Assembly (NCBI GenBank): GCA_937877675.1
Contig: CALEIS010000033.1
Coordinates: 1 to 12,163 of the forward strand
Direction of reading: 5' to 3'
DNA from: an uncultured Clostridia bacterium
GTDB lineage: Bacteria > Bacillota > Clostridia > Oscillospirales > Acutalibacteraceae
Length of the DNA: 12,163 nt
Shown here piece after piece: positions 11,410-12,163 of this stretch (the first letter of the stretch is position 1; the number at the start of each line of letters is the position of its first letter). Under the pieces are notes generated by a model that was not told the origin of the DNA, searched no databases, and was given only the letters and a program-made list of their open reading frames with translations. Position numbers and translations under genes: made by a program.

Positions 11410-12163
11410 ATGTATAACGTACTTAAAAGAGATGGCAAAATAGCAAACTTTGACGTTAAGAAGATTGCTGACGCTATCACACAGGCATTTGAAGCATGTA
11501 ACAAACAGTTTAACCCTGACATTATCGACTTTTTAGCACTTAAAGTAACTGCAGATTTTGAGCCAAAAATCAAGGATGGTAACATTGCAGTTGAAGACAT
11601 TCAGGACAGTGTAGAATCTGTTCTCATCAAAGCAGGTTATGATGATGTTTCAAAGGCATACATCATCTATCGTCGTCAGAGAGAAAAAGTTCGTAACCTC
11701 AATGCAACAATGGTTGACTACAAGGCAATCATCGACAACTATCTCAATGTTAATGACTGGCGTGTTAAAGAAAACTCAACAGTTACATATTCTGTTGGTG
11801 GTCTTATTCTTTCAAACTCAGGTGCCGTTACTGCAAACTACTGGCTCTCTGAAATTTATGATGATGAAATCGGCAACGCACACAGAAATGCTGACATTCA
11901 CATTCATGACCTTTCAATGCTTACAGGTTACTGTGCAGGTTGGTCACTTAAACAGTTAATTCAGGAAGGTCTTGGCGGTGTTCCAGGAAAGATTACATCT
12001 GCTCCTGCTGCTCACCTTTCAACTCTTTGCAACCAGATGGTTAACTTCCTTGGTATTATGCAGAATGAATGGGCAGGTGCTCAGGCTTTCTCATCATTCG
12101 ACACATATCTTGCACCATTCGTAAAGGTTGATAACCTTTCATACAAAGAAGTTAAACAGTGCA
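11410..12163 (+). CDS. nrdD: Anaerobic (class III) ribonucleoside-triphosphate reductase, N-terminal part
   Basis: Only the first 251 codons are present; the gene runs off the right edge. Residues 1-95 are an ATP-cone regulatory domain (VLKRDGKIANFDVKKIADAI; SVESVLIKAGYDDVSKAYIIYRRQR), which senses ATP/dATP. From about residue 100 the catalytic barrel begins, with DIHIHDLSMLTGYCAGWSLKQL (162-183); Cys175 in this segment is probably one of the active-site cysteines of the family. The glycyl-radical C-terminus and zinc site are outside the window. NrdD reduces NTPs to dNTPs under anaerobic conditions after activation by NrdG, encoded just upstream. AGGAGGG stands 6 bp before the ATG. The NrdR boxes and the consensus promoter predict strong, dNTP-responsive expression. 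Confidence 0.95.
   Translation, partial: MYNVLKRDGKIANFDVKKIADAITQAFEACNKQFNPDIIDFLALKVTADFEPKIKDGNIAVEDIQDSVESVLIKAGYDDVSKAYIIYRRQREKVRNLNATMVDYKAIIDNYLNVNDWRVKENSTVTYSVGGLILSNSGAVTANYWLSEIYDDEIGNAHRNADIHIHDLSMLTGYCAGWSLKQLIQEGLGGVPGKITSAPAAHLSTLCNQMVNFLGIMQNEWAGAQAFSSFDTYLAPFVKVDNLSYKEVKQC

Noticed and set aside
11328..11600. 90-codon minus-strand ORF across the nrdD leader and ATP-cone
   Set aside because: It is antisense to nrdD, has no ribosome binding site, and the leader is better explained by promoter and dyad elements.
11639..11959. 106-codon ORF inside nrdD in another frame
   Set aside because: It is Thr/Met-rich shadow sequence of the nrdD frame, which matches the family throughout.
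1..12163. Phage, insertion sequence, toxin-antitoxin, CRISPR or other defence system
   Set aside because: No transposase, integrase, terminal repeats, spacer arrays or recognisable defence genes were found on either strand; the content is housekeeping, spore and envelope genes.

Overview
The window looks like chromosomal DNA of a low-GC, strictly anaerobic, spore-forming member of the Clostridia, probably near the Ruminococcaceae/Oscillospiraceae. The grounds are AT-rich DNA, strong Shine-Dalgarno sequences, near-consensus sigma-A promoters, a SpoVAD spore protein, an oxygen-sensitive class III ribonucleotide reductase with its radical-SAM activase, and a desulfoferrodoxin-type superoxide reductase domain. 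No rRNA, tRNA, insertion sequence, phage gene or CRISPR array was seen. The genus is an inference.

Layout. 1-50: start of a class II fructose-bisphosphate aldolase gene (minus strand). 166-1209: a protein with two eroded P-loop modules. 1252-2199 (minus): a free-standing E2-type acyltransferase domain, divergent from spoVAD (2333-3355), which is followed by an untracked 45-codon membrane ORF (3360-3497). 3541-4916 (minus): an HTH-desulfoferrodoxin fusion and, upstream of it, a MerR/TipAS regulator with a 19-bp-spacer promoter and internal dyad. 5092-6954: a YdjC/ChbG-type deacetylase and an APH-type small-molecule kinase. 6996-8132 (minus): an exported protein with five Asp-boxes (sialidase fold). 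8302-8970: a membrane-anchored protein with a Thr-rich stalk. 9011-9415 (minus): a rhodanese lipoprotein. 9523-10428 (minus): a single-pass membrane protein of unknown role. 10568-11260: nrdG; 11410 to the end: nrdD (partial), with two NrdR-type boxes, a perfect sigma-A promoter and a structured leader between them.

Most genes form single-gene transcription units: each has a recognisable promoter, and convergent neighbours share short, strong hairpin terminators that sit within about 20 bp of the stop codons. The one clear functional unit is nrdG-nrdD, which makes deoxyribonucleotides without oxygen under likely NrdR control. The deacetylase, kinase and sialidase-like genes could all serve host-glycan or amino-sugar use, but they are on different strands and this link is weak.

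The observations most worth checking are the leader of nrdD (an 11-bp dyad spanning the predicted transcription start, with a loop complementary to two downstream sites, one touching the ribosome binding site); the HTH-desulfoferrodoxin fusion, which keeps all metal ligands but lacks the lysine important in superoxide reductases; the double loss of Walker A motifs in the 166-1209 protein; and the orphan spoVAD with its small membrane ORF. All coordinates and motifs were read by eye; no database search was possible.
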